64,000 bases of DNA from Gracilaria domingensis (Eukaryota > Rhodophyta > Florideophyceae > Gracilariales > Gracilariaceae): assembly GCA_022539475.1 (NCBI GenBank), contig VCMS01000093.1, positions 107,879-171,878 on the forward strand, written 5' to 3'. Each line of letters starts with the position of its first letter. Within the stretch, counting starts at the first letter, position 1. The position numbers and the translations under genes were made by a program. The notes under the pieces were generated by a model. The model was given only the letters and a program-made list of their open reading frames with translations. It was not told where the DNA came from and made no database searches. Positions 20,873 through 33,000 of this stretch are shown here, piece by piece.

Positions 20873-23800
20873 CACAAAACCACCCGACGCTCATCGCTCC
20901 CAGTTTTCATCGAACTACTCAACCTGTTACGCGCCACAATGGGCGTTGCGCAAACGCAGAAGCTCCCACGCAACCCCACAATCTCCATTTGCGCGACGTA
21001 TTGTGAAAGAGGTACTGAACTTCAGTGCTAAAAGTCCCACAGGAAAACAGTACTCCTCAAGCGTCTTTGAAGGAGCATGCGTCGATCCAGGTGCGCACAA
21101 ATCCGTTTGCGGCTTGGCACAAGCACGAGCTTACTGCACGTCAGCGAGATTGAAGCTGAAACTATCTCCTTCTCCTTATGCTTTCAAGTTTGGGGACGGA
21201 TACAGAAACAGCCTTGGAAACATGCCCGCCCGCATACCCACCCCAGACGGCACCTTCATCTCAATCAACATTGACGTTGTGTCCGCGGACATTCCTTTTC
21301 TGATTGGACTAGAGGTTTTGGATCGTTTTGGACTTTACCCAAACAACGTTACAAACCAGCTCGTTCATCATCGTGCAGGATGGTCGCTACCACTTAAACG
21401 CAAGCACGGACACCTCTTCTTGGAATGGAGCTTACCGTCAATCCTCTACACTCGATCCGAACTACAGAAGCTACACGAACACTTTTTCCATCCTAGCGCC
21501 GGAAAGCTCCTAAACCTCTTAAAACGCTCTAAGCCCGATGATCTTTCGCCGGATACCAAACGTCTTTTGCAAGACATTTCGAACAAGTGTGCTTCATGCC
21601 AGCGGTTCTCCTCCCGACCCTTTCGCTTCCGTGTTTCTATTCCCGAGGAAAACATTCAGTTCAATCAGGAGATCGCCCTAGACCTGATGTTTCTGAAGTA
21701 TGGTAAGAAGAAACGAATACATGTCCTTCACATCGTCGATACGCAAACGCATTACCAGAATGCCGTGATTCTCAAAGGGGAATCCGCGAAGGACATTTGG
21801 GACGCATTCCTGGAAGCCTGGGTCACTACTTATACTGGTTTTCCCTCAGTCATGCGTGTAGATCGCGGCTCCGCATTCACCTCTAAGTATTGGGGAAATT
21901 GCACAATGGAATACGGCATTGAACTTCGCATTTCAGGCGTCCAATCCCACAACAGCATTGGATCAGGTGAGCGTTACCATGCTCCCCTCAGGAGGATATT
22001 CAACACCGTCCGCCATGAATGCCCGTCTCTAGACGCGGATCTTGCCCTTCGTTACGCAGTGAAAGGTATCAATGACACAATGGGACCCGAAGGACTCGTC
22101 CCATCGTTACTTGTGTACGGAACATTGCCCCGTTTTCCCATCCCCACATCCACAGTTCCAAATCAACAAGAGCGATTACGTGCCCTTGAAGCAGCTCGAC
22201 GCGAAATGGCCTCCATCACTGCCAAACTACGCATTCAACAGGCCCTTCGCTCCAAAATCCCGCCCGCCACCAGATACCTCTTGGAACCAGGTCAACGTGT
22301 CTTGGTCTACGACGAAAAGTTGAAACACTGGACTGGCCCCTACACTATCCTAAAGTTGGTGGGTAAACAAGTTTCCGTGGACGTGGACGGAAGAACGGCT
22401 CATTACAGTATAGCACACGTGCTCCCAGATCCCACAGAAGTAGGTGATGATGAGTTGAGTCGCCTTCACCAAGGTTTGAACTGCTTCAGGTCGAATTCGG
22501 TTCCTTCGGTCCACATCACAGAGATATTAAGCCCCTCTGACTTCCGTGGCAACGTTCAGCTTTTTGACGATTCTAAAGCTCAAGAGCTCGCCGGCCTTGC
22601 CAAACGTGGTGTGTACGAAGTCATTTGCCGTGAAGAACTTGATCCTACTGTACCGCACAACATACTTGGTGGCCGGTTTGCTCTATCGATCAAGAACACA
22701 GACTCTGATAACGAGATTTACAAAGCTCGTTTCATTGTGCAAGGACATACCGACTCCGAGAAGCTGCGATTAGTACACCAAAGCACCACCTTGAAACAGT
22801 CTTCAATTCGTCTACTTATCGCGATAGCAGCTATTTTTGGTTTCCCTGTATGGTCCCAAGACGTGTCCCAAGCATATCTACAATCTGCTGACAAGCTCAT
22901 GCGGGACATATACATACGCCCGACAGCCGAATTCTGCCTCTCAGAGGACAAACTACTCAAATTGCTAAAACCTCTTTACGGTTTAAGCGATTCAGGAGAC
23001 TACTGGAATCGTACTTTTGCAAATCACCTTCGCCAAGACCTGATGATGATGCCGACCCCCGGAGACCTGTCCCTATTTTTCAAAGTCGTCCATGACAAAC
23101 TAGAAGGACTAACAGGCGCGTATGTAGATGATACAGTCAGTACCGGTATCGCTTCTTTCGACAACTCCTCCCGCATTACGGAAACAAGATTTGACTCCAA
23201 GCCCCGCGTCTACGACAATTTCAGGTTTGCCGGAATTGATATCACAAACAGCGATAATGGTTACAAACTTCAGCAGACCAAGTTTGCCTCTCGAATCGAA
23301 CTCCTTGAAGCTACTGCCACGTTCCCTTAGTTCCGCTCGAAACGTCAAGAACTTGCTTGGTTAGTTCATACGAGGCCTGACATTGCTGCAACCGTTAACC
23401 TCCTCGCCCAAGTAACTGAAGCCCAATTCGGAAAGCCCTACATTGATCAGATTAACATTTTGATCCGCCGCATACACGCCTCTGCAGACCGCGGTATCTT
23501 ACAAAGGCGTTTGGATTTGAAGACGTTGCATATTAGGGTGTACAGTGATAGTTCTTTTGCGAATACACCCTCGCAACACTCACAACTCGGTTATTTAATC
23601 GCACTTTGTGATCACACTGGTCACCACAACATCGTACACTATACCAGCTACAAGAGCCGCCGCCGAGTTCGTTCACTAATGGGAACTGAACTATACGCTT
23701 TTTCAGACGCATTTGATCTCGCCTATCTTTTCAAACGAGAACTGCAGTCTATGCTCAAGCAACATATTCCTCTTGTAATGCTGACTGATAGCGATTAGGT

Positions 23801-24053
23801 CTTCAAAACAATCATCAAGAGCACAACTACATCTGAGAAACGTTTAATGCTGGACACACAAGCCGCGCGTGAGGCGTACAGCTGCTTCGAAATTGACGAC
23901 ATTGGCTGGATTCGCGGCTCTGACAATCCAGCAGATGGTTTGACGAAGTTGATTCGCTGTCATCCGCTAGAAGAATTACTGGAAACTGGAAAGGTCACAG
24001 TTCCTGTCCAGCAGTGGATAATAAGGTCAAGTGAGAACATTCGACAGTCGTAA
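20823..24053 (+). pseudogene. pol: copia element 1 pol (PR-INT-RT-RNase H), two in-frame TAG stops
   Basis: Open in the -1 frame from the gag overlap to 24053, interrupted by TAG at 23328-23330 and 23796-23798. In order it contains an aspartic protease motif Val-Asp-Pro-Gly-Ala (Pro where Thr or Ser is usual) with a later Ile-Gly-Leu-Glu-Val-Leu; an integrase His-His-Cys-Cys zinc region ending Cys-Ala-Ser-Cys; an integrase core with Asp, Asp and Glu (last in Gly-Glu-Arg-Tyr-His); an RT with the Tyr-Val-Asp-Asp active site; and an RNase H region including Tyr-Ser-Asp-Ser-Ser-Phe-Ala. The first stop removes the end of RT and all of RNase H. Aligned with copia element 2, the stops fall where that element has Thr and Ser codons. 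Confidence 0.88.
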
Positions 24054-24078
24054 TGTCGACGTCTTGAAAAATGCCGAC

Positions 24079-24393
24079 TGTTGATCCTACAAGTCCGTGA
24101 CTACTTGCGTTGACATTACATCTTCTTTGTCGATACTCTTCGAACACTATGGTATCGATATTAGTCCATCGCACTGTGCGGATAACTTGCGTAGCTACTT
24201 AGCAGTCCAGGCTAGGCTCGTTGTCGCCTTCTAGCCCGGACAGGAATCTAGTCGCAACAGTAAAGCATACTGCAAGAGCAAGCAGACCTGTGTCGTTGCT
24301 CGCGTTTTCCTCCGCTCAGAGTCCTCGTGGACAGACAGGATAGCCAGCGCTCCCTGTCCGAGCACAACAACATCTCAGTGTTGTTTGTCGACA
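24079..24393 (+). repeat. right LTR of copia element 1
   Basis: 315 bp, same boundaries as the left LTR (TGTTG...CGACA), followed directly by the TSD TCATG at 24394-24398. Confidence 0.95.
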
Positions 24394-24398
24394 TCATG

Positions 24399-24712
24399 GC
24401 CAGGGCATTGTGACAAAACCATGATAAGGTATCCAACGCTGGCCATTTGTTCAGTTTGTTCCAGGCGTGGTCAAGTTTTGACGATCATCAGGATTTTCCT
24501 TGTCACAAAAATCCGTGGCGTTGAACAACGTTGTCCGACCTACATGGAGTCTTGAGTATCGACAGCTTCGAAACGAACCTTTATACTCACTAGGGTAGCG
24601 ACGATTCTGAAGATAATATGTTTCGATATCCACACAATGTCAGTATGCGGAGAATCTTGAAATAGTCGATGACACCTAGTTTTCCTGCTGACGCTCTGGA
24701 AACGATAACCAC
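24399..24712. other. intergenic, upstream of the three-helix membrane protein
   Basis: 314 bp between the copia TSD and the next ATG. No coding sequence is supported. It should contain the promoter of the gene at 24713, into whose upstream region the copia element has inserted. Confidence 0.5.
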
Positions 24713-26389
24713 ATGGGCGGGCTTCTAGTTAGAGGAAAGTGCATGCCTCAATGGGTAACACTTTGTCTACTTCTTCTCTTAACAGGCTCAGCAAGTGCCA
24801 AAAACGTAAGCAGGCTGGAACAGAAGTATCCCATAGAACAAGCGAATCAACAAAACCGTCGATTCTCCATCTTCTCAGATTCCCCTACAGCGACGTTCCT
24901 GTCACGAAATGAAGACTTCAAGGAGGAAATAGATCCAATGCTGGATTTGTTAAGAGGTATAGTACGTGGAGTCGACAAAGAGCGAACAAAAGTCAACAAA
25001 ACAAGGGCGTGTAATCTTCGCAGCAACTTTCCGAATTGGGTTTACACAGCTCGTCTGAACTCAAGGTTCTTTCAGGTAGGAAAGCTTTCCACAAATTGTT
25101 ACACGCGAATTGACGGAGATGACTGCATACGATCCGAAGTATTGTCAGCAGAAGAAGTTTCGAAATCTCCAGAAACAATTGGTAAAGGCGTTGAGGCTCT
25201 TTATAGAGCACTGGACAGGACTGGAGAAGACTGGCCGTCTAGATTGGGTCGGGCGAATTGGAGTGAAACCCATCATCTGCGAGATTGGAAAAACCAAGAC
25301 CTTTCTGAAGAATGCAAAGTTGAAACATTCTCCGCTTATCGAAAAAACGGGGAACTGTATCTTCGAGCCGCGATGACAAATCATGATGTGGATAAGTACT
25401 TGAAGGAAGGTGACCGCCAGTTTGTCATGGAATGGGTCAAAGAGGACTACTCCACCAGCTTAACAATGGTACAACCCAACTACAGAGATTGCGAAATGGA
25501 GGATGGCAGTACAATGCTGTGGACTCGTAGCGGGAGAGCATGGCTTTCATGGCATGGGGAAATGAGAGAAGGTACAAATCCGGCTCTACAGAAAGTAATA
25601 GCAGCAAATGAGGTTGAGATTGATCTTGCTGAGGACGCAGTTGCCGCGGCTAATATAGCGCTTTTGGCTCTCCCACTCGTCATGACCCTAATACCAGTAG
25701 CGTTTCTAGCTGAACTCAATACTTGCGGCTTTTTGTGGTATGTGATATTCACCGACATTATTTCCGCCGTGCCGCTTCTCATCAAAGGAGCTGAACTTGT
25801 AAGGACCACTCATTCCCGATCTGCACTCGTATCATACTACGCAGGGGACGAAGAACTTGCTGACATTCAAGTATGGGTTGCAAGTTGCAACGGTACAAAG
25901 ATATATCGAAACATTGGTATATCTTTCATCGTAATCTCCGTCACGGCGATCCTTGGAGGGATCGCTCTCGAGCTGTTTGCCACAAAGTATATGCAAAACA
26001 AGAGAGAAAATGAGGATAGCTCAACCGTAGAAGGTCCATTCGGCAAAGCTATGTTTGAGATCACTGCCCTCGGTCTTCTTGGAACAGGCCATGGTGAAAA
26101 TTGGGAACGATATTCGGAAACATTAAATCTTAGTGAGAGTGATGGTGAGGGAGATTCACCTGCTGAAAACAAGGAGTCGTGGAGAAAATGGATATTCAGG
26201 GTCTTGTCATCCGCATCACGGGTTGCAAATCCCGCAACACCCGCGAAGCAACTAAGTTATCCGTCCACATTTCGTGGTTATTCAGAATCTATGTTCGCTG
26301 CTGGTGTTGGAAAAGATGGTATGTCCAGCGCAGAACGTGTGGACTTGGGGGTTTCGCCGGAGAAGTATATGTATGACGAGAAGAAATGA
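24713..26389 (+). CDS. unrecognised secreted-type membrane protein with three C-terminal helices
   Basis: ATG at 24713, one exon, 558 residues. Residues 13-29 form a Leu-rich signal peptide ending Ser-Ala-Ser-Ala. The ectodomain (30-305) has six cysteines (about 100, 129, 138, 201, 260 and others) and several Asn-x-Ser/Thr sites. Three membrane helices follow at about 311-333, 338-358 and 401-424, with a loop containing Ser-Cys-Asn-Gly-Thr before the third. The 130-residue tail is acidic then Ser-rich and should be cytosolic. It has no recognised family and does not share the motifs of the channel paralogs on either side. Its location among receptor-like genes suggests a cell-surface role, but that is inference. 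Confidence 0.75.
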   Translation: MGGLLVRGKCMPQWVTLCLLLLLTGSASAKNVSRLEQKYPIEQANQQNRRFSIFSDSPTATFLSRNEDFKEEIDPMLDLLRGIVRGVDKERTKVNKTRACNLRSNFPNWVYTARLNSRFFQVGKLSTNCYTRIDGDDCIRSEVLSAEEVSKSPETIGKGVEALYRALDRTGEDWPSRLGRANWSETHHLRDWKNQDLSEECKVETFSAYRKNGELYLRAAMTNHDVDKYLKEGDRQFVMEWVKEDYSTSLTMVQPNYRDCEMEDGSTMLWTRSGRAWLSWHGEMREGTNPALQKVIAANEVEIDLAEDAVAAANIALLALPLVMTLIPVAFLAELNTCGFLWYVIFTDIISAVPLLIKGAELVRTTHSRSALVSYYAGDEELADIQVWVASCNGTKIYRNIGISFIVISVTAILGGIALELFATKYMQNKRENEDSSTVEGPFGKAMFEITALGLLGTGHGENWERYSETLNLSESDGEGDSPAENKESWRKWIFRVLSSASRVANPATPAKQLSYPSTFRGYSESMFAAGVGKDGMSSAERVDLGVSPEKYMYDEKK

Positions 26390-27723
26390 TTCCTGCATTC
26401 ATGACGAGGGAATGCCGAGCGACACAAAATGTCTCTGTACATCTATCCTGAGCTCCCTTAACTTCGTTGACGCATCATATGTCCAACATTTCGCTTGCGT
26501 TATCGTTGCCAATAAGGGCAATTGATGAGCCCCTGTTTAGTTTGAGGAAGGCTGACTAACTCGCAAGCGCCCACAAGGGTATTCTCATCAGTGAGTAACC
26601 AGCAATTGTGCAAATTGAGCAACAGGTGGCCATAATCGGTTCGTGATTTTGTAGACTATGGCTTCACAGTTTAAAAGACAGTGCGGCCAAGCATGTCTAG
26701 AAGACTTTGCTCTCTAACATAGATCTGTCGTGCGATTAGAAGCGCAATTGATAACATCATCTAAGGAGTAGAGGTCCCCTAAAGAATAAAGAACATCATC
26801 TTCCCAATGGTGATCAATGATGATCATGCGATGATCAAGACTACCCTTGCACAGAGCCTAAGGCATCCTTTCACTTTGATGTTTCTCCGGGAAAAACTCT
26901 CTCTAACGGATGCATCCAACAATCAACACCTTCGTAGAGATGACATACCAGGAAAAAAAGTTAATGTTGGCAACACTTCACAGTATCGTTGTGCCATGTC
27001 GGTTTTCCAGAGAGGAAACGACAACAAGGCGGTCGCCGACCGCCAGTCAACCTCTGGAGTTGGTCACGAATGGTGTTCGGTAAGAGAGACGACTCTCGCA
27101 TTGCTGTAACAGCAATGAACTTCATTGCACAGTGAGTACTACTCACTGAGTAGTAGGCTACCATCATGTGACAGTTCCTGGTTTGCCTTCTATCGTGAGG
27201 CAAACCGTTACCGGGAGTATTATTGGAGTCATACACATCGCAGAACAGAGAAACCTTGGCGAAAGCGTGTGCTCAGCCAGAGGGGAAGGGGCTATCAAAG
27301 ATAGATAGCGATTAGCACGACAGTTTGGCCATCCGTCTTGGTGCCATTGTGTATCTCCTGTACCACGGTACAGTCGTACCTCTTTTAAGAGTTGGCTGAA
27401 AGCCATCGGGTGTATTAAAAAGGTGCGGAACGTGTACTGTATTACGAGACGTAGAAACTTTCAAAAGGCTAGCCGGGGGATATCCTTCAGATACCTTGGT
27501 ACCGAGTCAGCAGTAGCGGCGTATGGAACATACTACGGTATGTATAGGTTAGCACAGGGCAACGTTCGCTCACAACTTCGTCAGGCTTTCCTTCGTGACG
27601 GAACTAAGAAGAGAACACACATATCAACCGCTTCTACCAAGAGTAATCAAACAATTGCAAGCTATCGCCATATCCCCGAGCATTGCTCGCAGAATGTTCA
27701 AGCCAGGTTGATATTGCGAAAGG
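26390..27723. other. intergenic, no gene recognised
   Basis: About 1.3 kb between the membrane-protein gene and channel gene C. Open frames of 80-127 codons exist but none is recognisable. A perfect 8-bp-arm hairpin (CAGTGAGT-ACT-ACTCACTG) lies at about 27130-27148. The open frame at 27423-27806 overlaps the start of gene C and looks like a chance ORF. Confidence 0.5.
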
Positions 27724-29486
27724 ATGCATATTTGCTTATTTCACTACAGCCGTCGGGTTCTGCTGACGTTCCTACTCTTTGCGGTGGTCAGATCCTCCGA
27801 AGTTGACAGCCAAGTTGTTTCTGATGACAACTATTGCCAATCATTCAACGAGTCATTTGACCTGAGTAATCCTCCTCTCGGCAGAAAATGTATGAGTACT
27901 CTTTTCGATCAAAGGCACACCAGTCAGTTTGACGTTTGCAAGACAAACGTTTGCTTCATCTTCAAGTGGGAAGCTCCAATGATTGAGTTTAATAGTTCCT
28001 TAACCGTCGAAAGTGAGGATGTACGGTATAGACTCCCGTTTAAGTGCGGACAGCCTTCTCAATGGCATTCGTCCCTCACTGGTGAAGCACTCGAGATTAT
28101 TTCAAAGACTAGTGCCAGGGAAGAGTTTTGTGTGTGGGCGGGCGATCCACAGGAGTGTACTTGGAACGGTCTCGTTTATTTCACGGATGCGATGGCGTAC
28201 AATGGATACCAATTCACTATTATTGGACCGATGCTGGAGACACCGGGTAGGATGTGCAGGCATTTCACAAGTACCTCATACCTTGACAATATAATGGTCG
28301 TTATAGGCCGAAACACTCTCCCAAAAGCGAGCGTTGCAAAACAAATCCTTCAAATTACTTCACCGTTCACGGCTGGATCTTGGATTGTACTCGCTACGGT
28401 TGTTCTGCTACTGGTCCTTCTCTCCATTTTCATCGTTCGTACATATCATGGTTCTGGTCCGCAAAGTTTGATAACGGCGTATCTCGTACTCGTTGGAGAT
28501 CAAGAGCAAGCTCTCGAATACACAAGGTTCAACACTACAAATGATGATAATGAAGACGCTTCACCGAGAGAAAGTTTGTCATCAATTAGTGTCCACAAGT
28601 TATCTGACATCGAGAGCGGAGTCTCCCGACGCCATCTTGGTTTGAGGTCAGTTTCTTACAGGCAAAGCTACTTTTGCACAACATCCCTTTGTCGGTTTTC
28701 CTTCGTCAGCTTTCTAGCTTTGTTTTTTCTTTTCTACGAAGCTGCGGTCGTTCAATCATTGTTCCAACAGCAACGTGTGACAATCACGAAGAGCGTTGAA
28801 AATCTTTCGGAAGAAGATCTGCGACATTTTGCTGTCATGAAGGACTCGGCTTTGGAAGATATATGGCGTTCAACCGGTAAGGGCTGACAGTTCTCTTCTT
28901 TATGCGAACTATTTATGCACTGATCTAACACTTATGCATGATTTCTCGCGTTGATCGAAAGTTGATCCACATTCTACCAAAGACTGGACAGACAAGTCCA
29001 AGATTCCTTGGAAGCGTTGTCAAAACACGAAAGAATGTTTTCATTGGCTGCAGAGTGAATTGCATGATGTTACGTTCATTGTAACTTACGAAGTCGAAGG
29101 AACTTTCCTAGTACATCAACTATCAGATTGCGGTATGTTACCGGTATTATTCTTTTCGTTGCTCAGCAATGTTCTGACCTAGATGCATGCTTTATCTTGT
29201 ACGCCCAGAGGCTCTTACTATTACCGAAACAAAGGAGAGTCTTCATCACTTCAACAGTGGTTTTCTCCACAGTTGGGCCGTGGACGTTGAAAAACGCAGA
29301 CAATTTGACCGGGAATTAGCATTGTTACGAATTGATGGAACCATCAAAGGGATCTCTGAAGAGCTCTTAGACGAGCAATGTGAACCAAAAAGAAAAGTCG
29401 ATATTGGGCCCTTCATATTGCTCATTCCTATACTTATTTTTGTTCTGCCGCCTCTCTGTCTGTCTGTCCTTGTACTATATTGCTAA
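27724..29486 (+). CDS. ionotropic glutamate receptor-like channel, paralog C
   Basis: Model: join(27724..28876, 28962..29132, 29209..29486), 533 residues. Introns 1 and 2 (85 and 76 bp) sit at the positions and phases used by paralogs A and B, but the third intron is absent and exons 3 and 4 are one. N-terminal hydrophobic signal at about 10-24. S1 keeps Cys-Thr-Trp-Asn-Gly-Leu-Val and Met-Leu-Glu-Thr-Pro-Gly-Arg176, with Arg in the ligand-carboxylate position. M1 follows SPFTAGSW. A pore-helix-like SLITAYLVLVG segment is followed by a shorter insert than in A, then M3, S2 and M4, ending two residues after the last helix. It is the most divergent of the three; the EPPFV motif has become Glu-Ala-Pro-Met-Ile. 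Confidence 0.7.
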
Positions 29487-30021
29487 AAGATGTTCACTCG
29501 AGAAAGTGAACGACGACAATTGGCTGGCTCGTCAATCGAGAACGTTTCTTCGAAGCGAGAACCGTCCGTGTCATTTTGTAATTTAGCTGCTCACAAAGGA
29601 AGGAAAGCGAATGAGAAAGAGAGAGACTATCAATTGTGTAACAAGTGCGCCACCGCCGCCGATGTTAGCAAGGATTGTTGCAAAATCTAAAGAATAAGCT
29701 GCCAAACCCGGAATCCTTCAATTTCCGAGATTGTATATTGCACAAAGCCTTAACGGAAGAAGGCAACGAGAGAAGTTCAGTTCGTCAATGCCAACTGAAA
29801 GTACTGCATGGAATAGTTGGTAAACTCACGAACGTTGTTTTCAGAAGATTTCAGTTGATGTACAACTTGTGTGACGTAGCACTACATAGTTTTATGGACA
29901 AAATGATTCGGTGACTGATTCTGATCGAGGTCCGCTACAACTACATGTGTCAGTTGTTGCGAGCCATATCACAACCGCAGCTCTCAATGGCGTCCTTATT
30001 GTATTAATAAGCTTGGATTGA
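29487..30021. other. intergenic between convergent genes
   Basis: 535 bp between the 3' ends of channel gene C (plus) and the UBE2O-like gene (minus). It holds no supported coding sequence; the 3' ends of both transcripts should lie here. Confidence 0.5.
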
Positions 30022-33000
30022 CTACCGGTCAGTGGGAGTAGGCGTGTCACTTAGCAGTGGGTAAATGGCTTTCTCCAATTGCTGAACCAAAGGTTGGAGA
30101 CTCTTCTTAAACCCAGCAGATGTGTATGGCTTCTGGCTCTCCAACATGGATTTTGAGGTGCTCAGGGTGGCCCGTGCAACGTCTCCATTTATCAAAGCGC
30201 GACACCTGGCCAAAACCTTACTTCCCGCAGCTTTATAGTGCTGTACAGCCATCTCGTAACAATCAGCCGGGTTCTGTGACTTTTGCAAAGAGGATATAAT
30301 ATGCTTGACACACAACAGGAATACGTTCTCATTGTACCCCGTAGAGTTGTTCTGTCCGAATGATGTCCCTCTTTGATTTCCAAATCCAGCTTCGTTATAG
30401 TACGGCTCTTCCACGAAAACAAATGCTTGCAGGCTCAACAATACTCTGAGCAAGTTGCTCGTTCTTGGATCCCATGATTCAACATCGTCACCGTCCCAAG
30501 TGCCAAGTATACTCAAACACACTTTCCCATCCTCGTACAGGTTAGGATTTAAACGACGTCCATGCGACCGGAACCATACGCGTGGAGGATGCACAGGATA
30601 CCGTTCGTCTAACAAAACATCGAAGAAAAACATGATATCGGCATAAGGTGTCCCTTCTGAGCCGATAATCGCCACCCGCAAGATGTTGTCATGTCGCTCA
30701 CATGCTCTTACTATGATCCCATCTGGTAGACTTGTTCGAAGGCGTCGCCATTCTTTGGAAATAACCGAAAGAAACCTATGATTTCGAGTACTACCAGGAG
30801 CATTAGGATCATAGAAAAAGTCGTACAACTCCTCCAGGACACAGAATTTCGGCAAAGACTCTTTGGGTTCTGTATTATAAGAGCTATTCTCTAAGACGTT
30901 GACCGGCATTTCGTTTTGCCTCACAGGCAAATCCTTTGATACTTTGCTCTCACGAACATCCACTTCCATCGCAGAAGAACTAGGCGCAGCAGTTCCATTC
31001 TCTCGAGTCCTGTTTTGCTCATGTCCTTGTTCCTGACTCGCAAACCCGGAAATGAGACATTCAAACGAAGTGACCAACGCAGCGCTGAACTTTGACCGGT
31101 CCTCTTTCAGATCCTTCGACTCACGCTCATCACTTTCCTGTGACTCATTAGCTTCAGTTATCGATCGAGCCAGCAACTCTGATACAGCACGGGTGACAAG
31201 AATACCTGCAACCAAGGCGACTTCGGTACGACTGAGAGAGGCTCCTTCTGAACCCTGAAAGCGTTTTCTGTCTTCCATGGCTTCGACCGCGAATTCGACG
31301 GCAAACTGAATAGACTTCGTCATATTCTCTTCAGTCAATCTAGTGCAGAATATGTTTGGCGCAAAGAGACCTTCCAGACGCGAGCGCACGACATAAGACC
31401 CGTAATCTACGTCAGACGTTCCAAAATCGTAGGTGTCGCTGTCCGTATCTGAACCCCAGTTTAACATAAGCTCTGGGCTCGCGAATCCGCTTTCGGCCCC
31501 GAAATATCTCACAGCGTCTGAGTCATCATCATTACCAGAATATGCGCTCTCGGATGCAGTACCATCTTCGTCGCCAATATCTGTATCAAGCCGAACAAGC
31601 TCACTGCATTTTGCTTTTGTCACAGCACCTGAAACCCACTTCACGGTTGCTTCTCCTCGCTGGTGATCAAGGATGATACCAACCCAGTCCATCAGTACAT
31701 CTGGGGACTTGGATTCGAGATGAAGAGCCGTATCTCCGATTTGATAGTCATAGTCATCGTTTACCAATTCATAGACGGATATTTCTTCTTCCGGGGTATC
31801 CCAAATGTGGCCCTGGACTGTATCAGATTTTTCCCACTTGACAATAGCCGTTTTCTCTAGATGGTTCACTCGAACAATAACTCCCCGTCTCGAATCCTTT
31901 CCGGACTGCTGAATTCCATGCATTGATTGATCTTCCTTTCGTCCCACAATTTCACCAGGTCTGAAATCATTCCCATCTTCAAAATCGTTTGTTCGCAGAT
32001 TCACAGCAGGGACGTTTACTTCTGTCGTGCCATCTTGCCACCGCAGTGTTACGAACGTCTTTGTCCCAATAATCTGAACCACATCCTCTGGCCGCACCAC
32101 CTCAGGGGGAATCATGTCCTCAGATGTTTCAACATACTCTGCTTGTGACTCTGCCCTTCTTGCGCGCCGTTGTGCCTTGAAAAAGCGCCCTTGAGGTGTA
32201 TGAGAACTGTCGGAGAATGTTGACTGACGGTCATCATCGTCTTCCTCGATCCATTCATCACTTTCCTCATCGAACTGACTCTCGTTCCTCATGCTCTCGT
32301 CGACATCAGAATGCATAATCCGCGGAGCTTCGTTCTCGAAAGGCACAGTGGCATGGTACAAACCGCCTTTCTTCCATGTGGATTTAGAAGGGCCCACGAG
32401 AAACCCTCGGTCCCCGACTACCCAACAAGATTCTCGAAAGGACTCTAAGGGTGTGACATCAGAAAAGTCCACGAGCTCTACATATGTAGCGTCCTTCTCC
32501 CACGTCTCTCCCGCACTGTTGCTCTGCGCTATCCAGTGTACTTCAACCTGGCGCATTCTCACGTTTGTGACTGTAGCGACGTCAATGCCCGTATAAGACC
32601 CCCGCACCCATACAGCAGATTGAGTCCACGTATCAGATGAAGCCGTAACTGTCTGACCAGGATAATGGAAGCCTTCATTCATTGGTTCATCCTTATGAAG
32701 AGTGCCCATACGAACATCAGTGTTGATGATAGGGTACCGTTCATCATGACTTGGTAGAAACGCAAGGGAGCCGTCTGAAAGCCGAACGTATACATCGGCA
32801 CTAATGTTGGTGACTACACCGACATAGTGACCGCGCACAACTGTATCGCCAGGAGCTAGTCCAAAGAAGAATCCTATTTGAGATTGATCCACCTCGAAAT
32901 GATTTTCCGTCGCGCTTTTCCGTGAGGAGGTTCGGGAAATGCTGGAGACGCGACGAACCGTGAGTTTTCTGTGCACGTCGATTACGACAGCGCTTTGTGA

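Larger units (their letters stand above)
18798..24393 (+). mobile_element. Ty1/copia LTR retrotransposon 1, complete with TSD
   Basis: 5,596 bp bounded by 315-bp LTRs that differ at one base by eye (C in the left, T in the right, at LTR position 39). LTRs start TGTTG and end CGACA. The insertion is flanked by the 5-bp duplication TCATG (18793-18797 and 24394-24398). Domain order is Gag, protease, integrase, reverse transcriptase, RNase H, which defines Ty1/copia. Gag and Pol are in different frames joined by a predicted -1 frameshift site. Three premature stops are present (one in gag, two in pol). The close LTR match indicates a recent insertion. I could not identify a tRNA primer site or a convincing polypurine tract. 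Confidence 0.95.
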
